Source: Clostridia bacterium (GTDB taxonomy: Bacteria > Bacillota > Clostridia > Christensenellales > CAG-1252). From it: a stretch of 25,430 nt of DNA. Positions 1 through 8,145 of this stretch are shown one piece after another. The stretch covers positions 1 through 25,430 of the forward strand of contig JAFTBD010000062.1 in assembly GCA_017455385.1 (NCBI GenBank), given 5' to 3'. Made by a program: the position numbers and the translations under genes. The notes under the pieces were generated by a model that worked only from the letters and a program-made list of their open reading frames with translations, ran no database searches and was not told the DNA's origin. Within the stretch, counting starts at the first letter, position 1. Each line of letters opens with the position of its first letter.

Positions 1-1
1 A

Positions 2-514
2 GCTACGGGAATACTGAGAAGAATAGATGAACTCGGGCGGGTGGTCATCCCGAAAGAGATACGGAAGAGCATGAAGATGCGCGAGGGCGAGGAACTGGAG
101 ATCTATACCACCGAGGAAGAAGTGGTGCTGAAAAAATACAGCGAGATGTCCGCGCTGGAGCATTCGGCGCTGTCCTTGGTGTCCGCCATCCACAAGGTGA
201 CGGGAAAGGGCGTCCTTATCACCGACACGGACAAAGTGGTGGCGTCCGCGGGAAAGGGGGTGCTCAGCGTGGGCGCACCCATTCCCGAGAAGCTCGTGAA
301 GATCATCGAGAGCAGGCGAAAAGTCGCCTTGGCGGAAGGGGACACAGTGGCGCTCGGGATGGAGGATGTTCGCTCCGAAACGGTGCACCCTATCCTCTCG
401 GGCGGGGACCTTTTCGGCGCCATTATCATATTGTCCAAGGAGCCTGCGTCCAAGTCGGACGAACAGCTCGCGGCTACCGGTGCGAAATTCTTTGAGGAAC
501 AGATCGACCGATAA
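2..514 (+). CDS. spoVT: Stage V sporulation protein T (SpoVT), 5' end cut off
   Basis: Transcription regulator of the AbrB/SpoVT family; in Bacillus it acts in the forespore to tune sigma-G genes and spore maturation. The reading frame is already open at base 2, reading ATGILRRIDELGRVVIPKEI, the hallmark swapped-hairpin AbrB DNA-binding domain, so the true start lies a few codons upstream of the window. A GTG at 41 lies inside the conserved domain and is not the start. After the AbrB domain (about the first 50 residues) comes a GAF-like sensor region (LITDTDKVVASAGKG, then GAIIILSK). The visible 170 residues fit the roughly 178-residue Bacillus protein. Downstream are a MOP flippase and mazG, the same order as spoVT-yabM-yabN in B. 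subtilis, which supports the call. Family and synteny are established knowledge; the ligand of the GAF-like region is unknown. Confidence 0.93.
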   Translation, partial: ATGILRRIDELGRVVIPKEIRKSMKMREGEELEIYTTEEEVVLKKYSEMSALEHSALSLVSAIHKVTGKGVLITDTDKVVASAGKGVLSVGAPIPEKLVKIIESRRKVALAEGDTVALGMEDVRSETVHPILSGGDLFGAIIILSKEPASKSDEQLAATGAKFFEEQIDR

Positions 515-2042
515 AACGTACGCTGGCAGGGTGGGGCTCCTCACCGTCGTGACCGTCATTGCGAAGGTCATCGGCGCGCTCTATCGCATCCCGCTCACCA
601 ATATCATCGGTGCGGAGGGCGTGGGCGTATACCAATTGGTATTCAGCATTTATGCGCTCGCGATAGCGGTGACGTCCGCTTTCCATACGACGCTCATCTC
701 GCGGCAGGTGGCGGGGCTTCGCGCGCTCGGGGAAAGGGAGAAGGCGAAAGGATACTTCGTTACGGCGCTCGCGGAGAGCGCCTTTTCGGCTCTCCTTGTC
801 GCGGGTATTTTATTCCTTTTCGGGGAGAGTATCGCCGCCGCGCAAGGCGTGACGGGGGGCGGCGTCGCTTATAAGGTCATCGCCCCCGCCGTCCTCTTCG
901 TTGCTTTCCTGTCCTGCCTGAAAGGGTGGTTCAACGGGAATATGGACCTCGTGCCTACCGCGGCGTCTCTCGTCATCGAGCAGACGGTGAAACTCGGCGT
1001 CGGCATTACTTTCGCCGTGCTTTTCCGTTCGCGGGGCGCCGTGTATGCCGCCGCTGCCGCACTCTTCGGTGTGACGTTGTCCGAGGCGGTCGCCGTGCTC
1101 GTCCTCGCGATCATGTACCTCGGGAAACGGGAGAACGTGGGGCTGTCGCGGGCGTCTTTTCGCTCCGTCATACGGGACGGCGCGCCCTTGCGATTCGGCG
1201 GAGTGATCCTTCCGCTCGCCGCCTTCGCGGACAGTATGCTCGTCGTGCGGCTCCTTACACGCTACGGAATGAGCGCGCAGGAGGGCGTCGCCACCTACGG
1301 GATATTCTCGGGGGCGGTGAATTCAATCGTGAATTTTCCCGTCGTCTTGGTGCTGTCCGTCGCCGTCGCCATCATCCCCGTTATCGCTCGAAGCAAGGCG
1401 ATGCGGGATATTTCTTCGCTTAAAGAGAAGAGCGGGCTCACCGTGAAGCTGGCGCTCGTGGTCAGCCTGCCTTGTGCGCTCGCCATTGCGGTGCTTGCGC
1501 CGCAGGCGGTGCGCTTCCTCTATCCCGTATTTACGGCGGAACAGTCGGCTCTCGCGATGACCCTCTTGCGGATCGGGGCGGTGAGCGTCGTATTCTTGTC
1601 ACTTACGCAGATATATGCGTCCCTCTTGCAGTCCATCGATCGTGCGGCGGTCGCGGCGGAGGCTCTCGCCATATCCGCGCTCGTGCGGGTCATCTTGCTC
1701 GTCGTGACGGTGCCGCGTATCGGTGCGGTGGGCATCGCCGTTTCCACCCTCGCGTCCTATTTCCTGACGACGTTATTGGACGCATTGAAATGGGCGCAGT
1801 ACACGGGATGGGCGAAAAATGCGCTCAAAACTCTTGCTTCGGTCGGCTTGTCGGGTGGTATAATGGTATTGACGATCTTGGCGCCCGCCATGCTTCTCCG
1901 TTCCTCCGTCCTGTCCCTCGCGGTCTCGGCGGCGGTCGGTGCGGTGACATACCTTTTCATCATCCTGCGTTTGCACGTTTTCTCACCGAGAGAGCTCAGC
2001 GCGATGCCGTTTTCGTCCATTACCACGAGGATCGGGAGATAA
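492..2042 (+). CDS. MOP-family polysaccharide/lipid flippase, YabM/SpoVB type
   Basis: Multi-spanning membrane protein of the polysaccharide-biosynthesis (MurJ/SpoVB/YabM) family, thought to flip lipid-linked sugars during envelope or spore cortex synthesis. The N-terminus has the family signature AKVIGALYRIPLTNIIGAEG followed by VGVYQ, and many hydrophobic helices follow to the C-terminus. The frame is open from 366, but the first 40 codons overlap spoVT in another frame and look non-native. I place the start at TTG 492 because it gives 516 residues, close to the 518 of B. subtilis SpoVB, with a family-like N-terminus; GTG 531 is an alternative. Neither has a convincing ribosome site, so translational coupling to spoVT (23-nt overlap) is likely. 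mazG begins one base after the stop. Position favours YabM; the sequence alone cannot separate YabM from SpoVB. Confidence 0.85.
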   Translation: MRNRSTDKTYAGRVGLLTVVTVIAKVIGALYRIPLTNIIGAEGVGVYQLVFSIYALAIAVTSAFHTTLISRQVAGLRALGEREKAKGYFVTALAESAFSALLVAGILFLFGESIAAAQGVTGGGVAYKVIAPAVLFVAFLSCLKGWFNGNMDLVPTAASLVIEQTVKLGVGITFAVLFRSRGAVYAAAAALFGVTLSEAVAVLVLAIMYLGKRENVGLSRASFRSVIRDGAPLRFGGVILPLAAFADSMLVVRLLTRYGMSAQEGVATYGIFSGAVNSIVNFPVVLVLSVAVAIIPVIARSKAMRDISSLKEKSGLTVKLALVVSLPCALAIAVLAPQAVRFLYPVFTAEQSALAMTLLRIGAVSVVFLSLTQIYASLLQSIDRAAVAAEALAISALVRVILLVVTVPRIGAVGIAVSTLASYFLTTLLDALKWAQYTGWAKNALKTLASVGLSGGIMVLTILAPAMLLRSSVLSLAVSAAVGAVTYLFIILRLHVFSPRELSAMPFSSITTRIGR

Positions 2043-2043
2043 T

Positions 2044-3054
2044 ATGAGCGACGTTTACAGAGTATCCGCAGGCTCCGTCTTGCAGAATAGAGCGTTCACC
2101 GTGCCGCAGGGCGCGGAATTACAGGTGGAGGGGCTCGGTGAAGAGAATTTCGCGCCCCTTCGCGATAAATTATTACATATCGTCGGAGACGTTTCCGCCG
2201 CGTTGGACGGCAAAGAGGGGCGCCTCTCCGAGCTCACGTATGCGGGCGAGAAAACTTTGACCCTCGCCGCCACCCCTTTCCTCGAGAAAGAACGTTTCGG
2301 TTTCTACGACCTTATCTATATCATCCATCGTCTCCGCGACGAAGACGGTTGCGAATGGGACAAAGCGCAGACGCATGAGTCCATCCGCACCAATGCGGTG
2401 GAGGAAGCGCTGGAACTCGTCGAAGCCATCAATAATCACGACCTTCCGAATATGCTCGAAGAGACGGGGGACGTCCTCTTGCAGGGCGCATTCCACGCCG
2501 TCATCGCGGAAGGGGCGAAAGAGTACGACGTATATGACGTGCTGAGCTCGATGTGCAAGAAGCTCATTTTCCGTCATCCGCACGTCTTCGGCACGGTGCA
2601 CGCCGACAACGCGGAGGAGGCACTCGCCGCGTGGGAAGCCGCCAAGATGAAAGAGAAGCATCAGAATACCGTCACCGAGCGTATGACCCATATCGCGGGC
2701 AGCCTGCCGCAGACCATGCGCGCTAATAAGGTGCAGAAATACGCGGGGAAGGTCGGATTCGACTTCCCGAATGCGGAAGAGAGCGCGACGAAGGTCACAG
2801 AGGAGCTCGCGGAGTTTCTTGCCGCGGACGAAAAGGACAAGGAGATGGAAGGGGGCGACCTTCTTTTCGCCGCCGTCAACACCCTCAGAAAGCGCGGCGT
2901 CGATCCCGAAATGGCGCTCCTCAGTTCGGTGGATAAATTCATCAAGCGTTTTTCGCGTTTGGAGAAGCGAGTGCTCGCCTCCGGGCGGAAGATGCAGGAT
3001 CTCGGCATCGAGGAACTCGACCGCATTTACGAGGAAGTAAAGGGTGAGGAATAA
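2044..3054 (+). CDS. mazG: MazG nucleoside triphosphate pyrophosphohydrolase, two MazG domains
   Basis: Cytoplasmic NTP pyrophosphohydrolase that removes non-canonical nucleoside triphosphates. Two MazG domains are visible. The first (about residues 88-190) has EEALELVEAI, ETGDVLLQ and FRHPHVFG, giving the EExxE...ExxD metal-binding pattern. The second (about 225-330) has TEELAEFL, EGGDLLFAAVNTLRKRGVDP and KFIKRF. The 336-residue protein is much shorter than Bacillus YabN (about 489), which begins with a tetrapyrrole methylase domain. Here only about 85 unrecognised residues precede the first MazG domain, so the methylase is absent. A GGGAG ribosome site at 2034-2038 sets the ATG at 2044. The gene's 3' end overlaps dusB by 11 nt, implying coupling. 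Third gene of the spoVT cluster. Confidence 0.93.
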   Translation: MSDVYRVSAGSVLQNRAFTVPQGAELQVEGLGEENFAPLRDKLLHIVGDVSAALDGKEGRLSELTYAGEKTLTLAATPFLEKERFGFYDLIYIIHRLRDEDGCEWDKAQTHESIRTNAVEEALELVEAINNHDLPNMLEETGDVLLQGAFHAVIAEGAKEYDVYDVLSSMCKKLIFRHPHVFGTVHADNAEEALAAWEAAKMKEKHQNTVTERMTHIAGSLPQTMRANKVQKYAGKVGFDFPNAEESATKVTEELAEFLAADEKDKEMEGGDLLFAAVNTLRKRGVDPEMALLSSVDKFIKRFSRLEKRVLASGRKMQDLGIEELDRIYEEVKGEE

Positions 3055-3988
3055 AGGGCTCAACATCGGCAAGGTGCACCTTGCTTCGAATGCCGTTTTC
3101 GCTCCGATGGCGGGATATTCCGACCTCGGCGCGCGCTATCTCGCTCGGCTGTACGGCGCGGGGCTCACTTATAGTGAGATGGTCAGCGCGAAAGGGTTGA
3201 TCTACGAGAATAAGGAGACGCAGACCCTCCTCGAGAAGACCGAGATCGAGACCCCCTTCGCGGCGCAGCTCTTCGGCTCGTCGCCCGAATGTATCCACAA
3301 GGCGGTGGGGCTTCTCCCTGACGGCATCGATATCGTGGATATCAATATGGGTTGTCCCGCCCCCAAGATCGTGAAAAACGGAGAGGGGAGCGCGCTTCTG
3401 AAAGATCCCGTCCTTGCGGGGGAGATCGTCGCCGCGGCGGTGTCTGCGTCCGATCGTCCCGTGACGGTGAAGATGCGGCTCGGCTTCGAGATGGGAAATT
3501 TCGTCGCGGATAAAGTCGCTCGCGCGGTGGAGAAGGCGGGTGCTTCCGCCGTCACCGTGCATGGCAGATACAGGGAGCAGATGTATGCGGGCACCGTTGA
3601 CAGAGAGAAGATACGCGCGGTGCGCGACGCTGTGGATATCACCCTCATCGCGAATGGGGACGTGCGCTCTCTCCGCGACTATGAAAGGATGATAGAGGAG
3701 ACAGGGGCGGACGGCGTGATGATCGGGCGCGGGGCGCTCGGGCATTATGCGCTCTTTGCGGAGATCGCGGGGATCACGGTGGATCGCTCGCCCTACGATG
3801 ACATTATGCTCCAGATCGAGTATCTGAAAAAGCTCTATCCCGAGCGTGTGGTCGTGAATCTGATGAAACACCACGTATGCGCTTATGCCGCGGGACGCGC
3901 GGGCGTCGCCAAAGAGATACGCGAAAAGGTTCATATGGCGACGACCTACGACGAGCTGATGGCTGTCGTGGACGGATATTTCCGTTGA
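3044..3988 (+). CDS. dusB: tRNA-dihydrouridine synthase, DusB type
   Basis: FMN-dependent enzyme that reduces uridine to dihydrouridine in tRNA. TIM-barrel motifs appear in order: FAPMAGYSD at the N-terminus, INMGCPAPKIVKNGEGSAL with the catalytic cysteine, VTVKMRLG, AVTVHGRYREQMYAG, LIANGDVRS and GVMIGRGALG at the phosphate/FMN site. Length is 314 residues, usual for the family. The start is GTG 3044, inside the end of mazG; it places the APMAG motif near residue 20 as usual. A hairpin terminator follows at 4022, so this is the last gene of the first operon. Assignment to DusB rather than another bacterial Dus class rests on the NMGCPAPKI motif and on DusB being the common Firmicutes form. 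Confidence 0.92.
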   Translation: MRNKGLNIGKVHLASNAVFAPMAGYSDLGARYLARLYGAGLTYSEMVSAKGLIYENKETQTLLEKTEIETPFAAQLFGSSPECIHKAVGLLPDGIDIVDINMGCPAPKIVKNGEGSALLKDPVLAGEIVAAAVSASDRPVTVKMRLGFEMGNFVADKVARAVEKAGASAVTVHGRYREQMYAGTVDREKIRAVRDAVDITLIANGDVRSLRDYERMIEETGADGVMIGRGALGHYALFAEIAGITVDRSPYDDIMLQIEYLKKLYPERVVVNLMKHHVCAYAAGRAGVAKEIREKVHMATTYDELMAVVDGYFR

Positions 3989-4021
3989 GGTCGCTTTTTA
4001 TTGCGTAATACGTCAGTAGAT

Positions 4022-4043
4022 GCGGGCAAATCGCCCGCTTTTT
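4022..4043 (+). terminator. Intrinsic terminator after dusB
   Basis: A perfect 6-bp stem GCGGGC/GCCCGC with loop AAATC is followed by five T residues. It sits 33 nt after the dusB stop and before the pgk promoter, so it probably ends the spoVT-dusB transcript. Confidence 0.85.
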
Positions 4044-4063
4044 CATAAATGCCTTTAATTCGT

Positions 4064-4093
4064 TTTACAAGCGCGCGCGTATGAGCGTATAAT
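4064..4093 (+). promoter_or_regulatory. Sigma-A type promoter of the pgk-tpiA-gpmI operon
   Basis: TTTACA (4064-4069) and a perfect TATAAT (4088-4093) are separated by 18 nt. They lie just downstream of a terminator and about 30 nt upstream of the pgk ATG. A GAGGTG ribosome site is at 4114-4119. Confidence 0.8.
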
Positions 4094-4124
4094 AAAGGAA
4101 AATAAAACTTTATGAGGTGTTTCT

Positions 4125-5438
4125 ATGGATAAACTTACCGTAAAAGACATTGACGTAAAAGGCAAAAGGTGCTTGGTCCGTGTGGACTTCAACGTCCCGA
4201 TGAAGGACGGCGTGATCACCGATGATAACCGTATCAACGGCGCGCTCCCGACCATCAAGTATCTCATCGAGCATGGCGCGAAGGTCATCCTCTGCTCCCA
4301 TATGGGCAAGCCGCACAACGTGCTGTCCGAGGGCTGGGGACTGAATAAGAAAGAGAAGGCGAAGCTCGAGGCTCTTCCCGAGGCGGAGAGACCCGCGGCG
4401 GAAGCGGAGATGATGGCGAAGGCGGCGAAGGACAGAGTGAAGCTCTCCCTGAAGCCGGTGGCGATCGCCCTTGCCGCGAAGCTCGGTCAAGAGGTCAAGA
4501 TGAGCGAGGACTTCGTGGGCCCCTGTTCGGATAAGCTCGTCGCGGAGATCCAAGACGGCGAGGTCATCCTCCTCGAGAACACCCGTTTTGATAAGGGCGA
4601 GGAGAAGAGGGATGAGAACCTCTGCCGTAAGCTCGCTTCTTACTGCGACATCTACGTGAACGACGCCTTCGGTACGGCGCACCGTTCCCATGCCACCACG
4701 GCGGCTATCGTGGAGTACGGCTTCGTGAAGACCGCTGTCTGCGGCTTCCTCATCGAGAAAGAGCTCTCCGTGATGGCGGACACCCTCGAGCATCCCACCC
4801 ATCCCTTCGTGGCGATCCTCGGCGGCGCGAAAGTGGCGGACAAGTTGAACGTCATCGACAACCTCCTCAATAAATGCGACACCCTCATCGTGGGCGGCGG
4901 CATGAGCTACACCTTCCTCAAGGCGATGGGCTACGAAGTGGGCACGTCCCTCCTCGACGAGACCAAGATCGACTACTGCAAAGAGATGCTCGAGAAGGCG
5001 AAAAAGCTCGGGAAGAAGTTCCTCCTCCCCGTGGACGTCGTGACGACGGCAGATTTCCCCGAGCCCATCGATGCTGAGATCGAGACCATCGTCTTCGACC
5101 GTGACAAGATCCCCGCAGACAGAATGGGCATGGATATCGGTCCCAAGACGAGAGCCCTCTATGCGGCGGAGATCGCTTCGGCGAAGTCGGTCATTTGGAA
5201 CGGACCTATGGGTGTCTTCGAGAACCCCACCCTTGCGCAGGGCACGATGAGCGTGGCGAAAGCGCTCGCGGATGCGAAGGATGCGGTGACTATCATCGGC
5301 GGCGGCGACAGCGCGGCTGCTGTGGCACAGCTCGGCTTTGCGGACAAGATGACCCACATCTCGACGGGCGGCGGCGCGAGCCTCGAGCTCTTCGAGGGCA
5401 AGGTGCTCCCGGGTATCGCATGCTTGAACAACAAATAA
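4125..5438 (+). CDS. pgk: Phosphoglycerate kinase
   Basis: Glycolytic enzyme that transfers the phosphate of 1,3-bisphosphoglycerate to ADP. Visible motifs are LVRVDFNVPM near residue 17, SHMGKP (58-63), LLENTRFDKGEEKR, NDAFGTAHRSHATT, ILGGAKVADK, IWNGPMGVFENP and GGGDSAA near the C-terminus. At 437 residues it is about 40 longer than typical bacterial Pgk. The extra length is a charged, alanine- and glutamate-rich insertion at about 64-105, between the SHMGKP substrate loop and SLKPVA, and it looks helical. ATG 4125 has a GAGGTG ribosome site. First gene of a three-gene glycolytic operon; tpiA follows after 30 nt. The usual upstream gapdh gene is not here. Confidence 0.98.
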   Translation: MDKLTVKDIDVKGKRCLVRVDFNVPMKDGVITDDNRINGALPTIKYLIEHGAKVILCSHMGKPHNVLSEGWGLNKKEKAKLEALPEAERPAAEAEMMAKAAKDRVKLSLKPVAIALAAKLGQEVKMSEDFVGPCSDKLVAEIQDGEVILLENTRFDKGEEKRDENLCRKLASYCDIYVNDAFGTAHRSHATTAAIVEYGFVKTAVCGFLIEKELSVMADTLEHPTHPFVAILGGAKVADKLNVIDNLLNKCDTLIVGGGMSYTFLKAMGYEVGTSLLDETKIDYCKEMLEKAKKLGKKFLLPVDVVTTADFPEPIDAEIETIVFDRDKIPADRMGMDIGPKTRALYAAEIASAKSVIWNGPMGVFENPTLAQGTMSVAKALADAKDAVTIIGGGDSAAAVAQLGFADKMTHISTGGGASLELFEGKVLPGIACLNNK

Positions 5439-5468
5439 TCTGAAATAAATTTAAGGAGATATAGAACA

Positions 5469-6218
5469 ATGAGAACTCCCATTATCGCAGGTAACTGGAA
5501 AATGAATAACACCATCGCCGCCACCAAGGCGCTCGTCACCGAGCTCATTCCCTTGGTGAAAGACGCGAAGGCGGAAGTCGTCATCTGCACCCCGTATACC
5601 GATCTCGCCACCGCGGTGGAGTTCACCAAGGGCACCAATATCAAGGTGGGCGCGGAGAACGTGCACTGGGCGGAGAAAGGCGCTTTCACCGGTGAGATCT
5701 CCGCGGATATGCTCGTGGAGCTCGGCGTGACCTATGTCATCATCGGTCACAGCGAGCGCAGACAGTATTTCGGCGAGACCGATCAGACTGTCAATGCTCG
5801 CGTCAAGGCGGCTCTTGCCAAGGGATTGAAGCCCATCATTTGCGTGGGTGAGACCCTCGAAGAGCGCGAAGGCGGCAAGGTGGAAGAGGTGCTCGTGCGC
5901 CAGACCACCGAGGCTTTCAAGGACATCGCGAAAGAAGAGCTGGATAATATCGTCGTCGCGTACGAACCCGTATGGGCGATCGGCACCGGTAAGACCGCTA
6001 CCGCAGAAGTGGCGAACGACACCATCAAGATCATCCGTGACACCATCGGCAAGCTGTATTGCCCGAAGTGCGCGGAAGAGAAAGTGCGCATCCAGTACGG
6101 CGGCAGCATGAACCCGAAGAACGTCAAAGAGCTCATGGCTATGCCCGAGATCGACGGCGGACTCATCGGCGGCGCCAGCCTCAAGGCTGTGGACTTCTCT
6201 TTGGTCGTAAATTACTGA
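5469..6218 (+). CDS. tpiA: Triosephosphate isomerase
   Basis: Interconverts dihydroxyacetone phosphate and glyceraldehyde 3-phosphate. The TIM barrel carries all active-site motifs: GNWKMN with Lys11, VIIGHSERR with His94, VAYEPVWAIGTGKTA with Glu166, the mobile loop, YGGSMNPKN and GLIGGASL. Length 249 fits the family. A strong AAGGAGAT ribosome site at 5453-5460 defines the ATG. A CPKC pair near residue 208 sits in the helix before the YGGS motif, where other TIMs usually lack paired cysteines; its role is unknown. gpmI starts 2 nt after the stop codon ends, implying coupling. Confidence 0.98.
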   Translation: MRTPIIAGNWKMNNTIAATKALVTELIPLVKDAKAEVVICTPYTDLATAVEFTKGTNIKVGAENVHWAEKGAFTGEISADMLVELGVTYVIIGHSERRQYFGETDQTVNARVKAALAKGLKPIICVGETLEEREGGKVEEVLVRQTTEAFKDIAKEELDNIVVAYEPVWAIGTGKTATAEVANDTIKIIRDTIGKLYCPKCAEEKVRIQYGGSMNPKNVKELMAMPEIDGGLIGGASLKAVDFSLVVNY

Positions 6219-6219
6219 T

Positions 6220-7770
6220 ATGGGCAGACTTCACGCGATCGTTATCATGGACGGCTTCGGGATCAATCCCGAGGTCAAAGGCAACGCCATCAAAGCGGCG
6301 GGCACCCCCTACATCGATTATCTGATGAAGACCTACCCCACGGTGCAGATCGGGGCGAGCGGACTCTCCGTCGGTCTTCCCGACGGGCAGATGGGCAATA
6401 GCGAAGACGGTCACACCAATATCGGCGCAGGCAGGATCGTCTATCAGGAACTGACGAGGATCGGGCTTGCGGTGCAGGACGGCTCCATCAATGAGAATCC
6501 CGCCATCGTTGCGGCGATGAAGAGCGCCAAGGAGCAGGGCAAGGCTCTGCATTTCATGGGGCTTCTCTCCTCGGGCGGCGTGCATAGCCACATCGACCAC
6601 CTGAAAGGTCTCCTGAAGGCGGCGAATAATGCAAGACTCACGAAAGTATTCGTCCACTGCTTTATGGACGGGCGCGACGTGTCCCCCACGAGCGGCATCG
6701 GCTTTATGAAGGAGATCTGCGATTACATCAAGGAGATCGGCAGTGCGGCGAAGATCGCCACCATTACGGGACGTTTCTACGCGATGGACCGCGACAATGC
6801 GTGGGATCGCGTGCAGAAAGCGTACGATATGATGACGATGGGCGAGGGTATCAAAGAGACCTGTCCCGTCGAGGCGATGCAGCACAGCTACGATAACGGC
6901 GTCACGGACGAATTCGTCCTGCCCACCGTTCTCGTGGACGAGCAGGGCGCTCCTGTCGGCAGCATAGGAAAGGGCGACAGCGTCATTTTCTATAACTTCC
7001 GTCCCGACCGTGCGCGTGAGATCACGCAGGCATTCATCTATGAGGATTTCTCGGCGTTCCCGAGAAAGAGCGGATTCCTCGCGCCGCATTACGTCTCGAT
7101 GACGAGCTATAAGGCGGAGTTCGAGGGCAAGCTGGACGTCGCATTCAAGCCGACCAGCCTCGCGAATACCTTCGGCGAATACATCTCCTCCCTCGGACTC
7201 AAACAGCTCCGTATCGCGGAAACGCAGAAATACGCGCACGTGACCTTCTTCTTCAACGGCGGCAACGAAACGCCGTATGCGGGAGAGGACAGAGTGCTCA
7301 TCCCGTCCCCACAGGTGGCGACTTTCGATATGAAGCCCGAGATGAGCGCGCCCGAGATCACGGACAAAGCCATCGAGCTCATCGAAGCGCAGATGTATGA
7401 CGTCATCGTGCTGAATTACGCGAACTGCGACATGGTCGGTCATACAGGCATCATGGAAGCGGCGGAGAAAGCGGTGACCACCGTGGATAACTGCGTCAAT
7501 CGCCTCGTGAATGCCATCCTCAAAGTAGGCGGCATGGCGATCGTCACGGCGGACCACGGCAACGCGGACGAGATGATCGCGCCCGACGGATCTCCGATGA
7601 CCGCGCATTCCACGAATCCCGTGCCTTTCATCCTCGTGGACGATGGGTATAAGGGTAGGAAACTGATGGAAGGCGGCGTCTTGGCGGATATCACGCCGAC
7701 GATACTCGACGTGATGGGGATTGCGCAACCCTCTGAAATGACGGGTCACAGCCTGATAGAGAAAATATAG
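6220..7770 (+). CDS. gpmI: 2,3-bisphosphoglycerate-independent phosphoglycerate mutase
   Basis: Mn-dependent alkaline-phosphatase-fold enzyme that converts 3- to 2-phosphoglycerate. Seen in order: IMDGFG with metal Asp11, QMGNSEDGHTNIGAGR with the phosphorylated Ser61, HSHIDHLKGLL, CFMDGRDVSPTSG, GRFYAMDRDNAWDRV, NFRPDRAREIT, CDMVGHTG and TADHGNADEM, so both metal sites are complete. Length 516 is normal. Beside the catalytic serine the usual SEVGHLN reads SEDGHTN, a conservative oddity. Last gene of the operon; the enolase gene that often follows is missing. The final codons lie inside a long palindrome that surrounds the terminator (see repeats). Confidence 0.98.
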   Translation: MGRLHAIVIMDGFGINPEVKGNAIKAAGTPYIDYLMKTYPTVQIGASGLSVGLPDGQMGNSEDGHTNIGAGRIVYQELTRIGLAVQDGSINENPAIVAAMKSAKEQGKALHFMGLLSSGGVHSHIDHLKGLLKAANNARLTKVFVHCFMDGRDVSPTSGIGFMKEICDYIKEIGSAAKIATITGRFYAMDRDNAWDRVQKAYDMMTMGEGIKETCPVEAMQHSYDNGVTDEFVLPTVLVDEQGAPVGSIGKGDSVIFYNFRPDRAREITQAFIYEDFSAFPRKSGFLAPHYVSMTSYKAEFEGKLDVAFKPTSLANTFGEYISSLGLKQLRIAETQKYAHVTFFFNGGNETPYAGEDRVLIPSPQVATFDMKPEMSAPEITDKAIELIEAQMYDVIVLNYANCDMVGHTGIMEAAEKAVTTVDNCVNRLVNAILKVGGMAIVTADHGNADEMIAPDGSPMTAHSTNPVPFILVDDGYKGRKLMEGGVLADITPTILDVMGIAQPSEMTGHSLIEKI

Positions 7771-7841
7771 CAGCGCTTATACTTTGTTACAACTCAAAAT
7801 CCCGCAGTTACGTACAGGAAGTACGCGCCTGCGGGATTTTT
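7767..7841 (+). repeat. Dispersed 3'-UTR repeat, copy 1
   Basis: Reads in the direction of gpmI transcription. It starts with ATAGCAGCGC (7767-7776, including the gpmI stop), has TACTT shortly after, and ends in the terminator with core GCAGTTACGTAC-N5-GTACGCGCCTGC. Copy 2 at 9321-9399 on the minus strand shares these blocks in the same order: ATAGCGGCGC, TACTT and the same core. The outer stem has changed (CCCGCAG versus AAGGGCAG) with pairing kept. Confidence 0.7.
7798..7841 (+). terminator. Two-stem intrinsic terminator after gpmI
   Basis: Outer 10-bp stem AATCCCGCAG/CTGCGGGATT (7798-7807 with 7829-7838), an internal loop TTA/CGC, an inner 5-bp stem CGTAC/GTACG with loop AGGAA, then five T residues (7837-7841). 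The core from GCAGTTACGTAC to GTACGCGCCTGC recurs in the terminator of the M23 gene at 9321-9365 on the other strand. Confidence 0.9.
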
Positions 7842-7911
7842 CGTTTTGCCTTGTCTAAGCACTACTCTCTTTACTCTATCAGGCTGTGACGGGAGAAAAA
7901 GGAAGAGATCA

Positions 7912-7949
7912 TTCGCGTCAGCGGCACCTTAATTCCGCATTCCGAATTA
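7912..7949 (+). repeat. 38-bp direct repeat, copy 1
   Basis: Begins TTCGCGTCAGCGGCACCT and ends CATTCCGAATTA. It differs from copy 2 (8146-8183) at a single position (T versus C, base 19 of the unit). The 3' half can fold as AATTC/GAATT around a conserved CGCATTCC loop. Confidence 0.9.
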
Positions 7950-8145
7950 AAAGTGAACTTGCGAGGAGTAGAACGGCACCTATTCGGTGCGTGAACGACG
8001 TTGCAAACACCCCAAAATATTTATTTAATATTTCGAGGAATCCCAACGGCGACGGTTGCTTTGCTCCGTATGAACTTGTTCTCGATGCGAACAGTTGAGT
8101 ATCGGATGAGATGTTTCGGCAAGTTCAACATGACGATTTTATATT

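Larger units (their letters stand above)
7746..7889. repeat. Long imperfect palindrome spanning the gpmI 3' end and terminator
   Basis: The outer arms are a perfect 16-bp inverted repeat, TCACAGCCTGATAGAG at 7746-7761 (inside the last gpmI codons) and its reverse complement at 7874-7889. Between them the two 70-nt halves align nearly without gaps, with about 53 of 70 positions matching by hand count, centred on the terminator loop AGGAA at 7816-7820. The right half is thus an inverted, diverged copy of the gpmI end plus its 3' untranslated region. Confidence 0.8.

Noticed and set aside
366..491. N-terminal extension of the flippase frame from 366
   Set aside because: It overlaps spoVT in another frame, is rich in Arg/Ser/Pro as expected of a shadow frame, and makes the protein longer than the family; TTG 492 fits better.
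4110..5357. Long minus-strand open frames opposite pgk, gpmI, mazG and the triple-domain gene
   Set aside because: They are by-products of GC-rich codon use in clear plus-strand genes; they are rich in Arg/His/Val with no domain or ribosome site.
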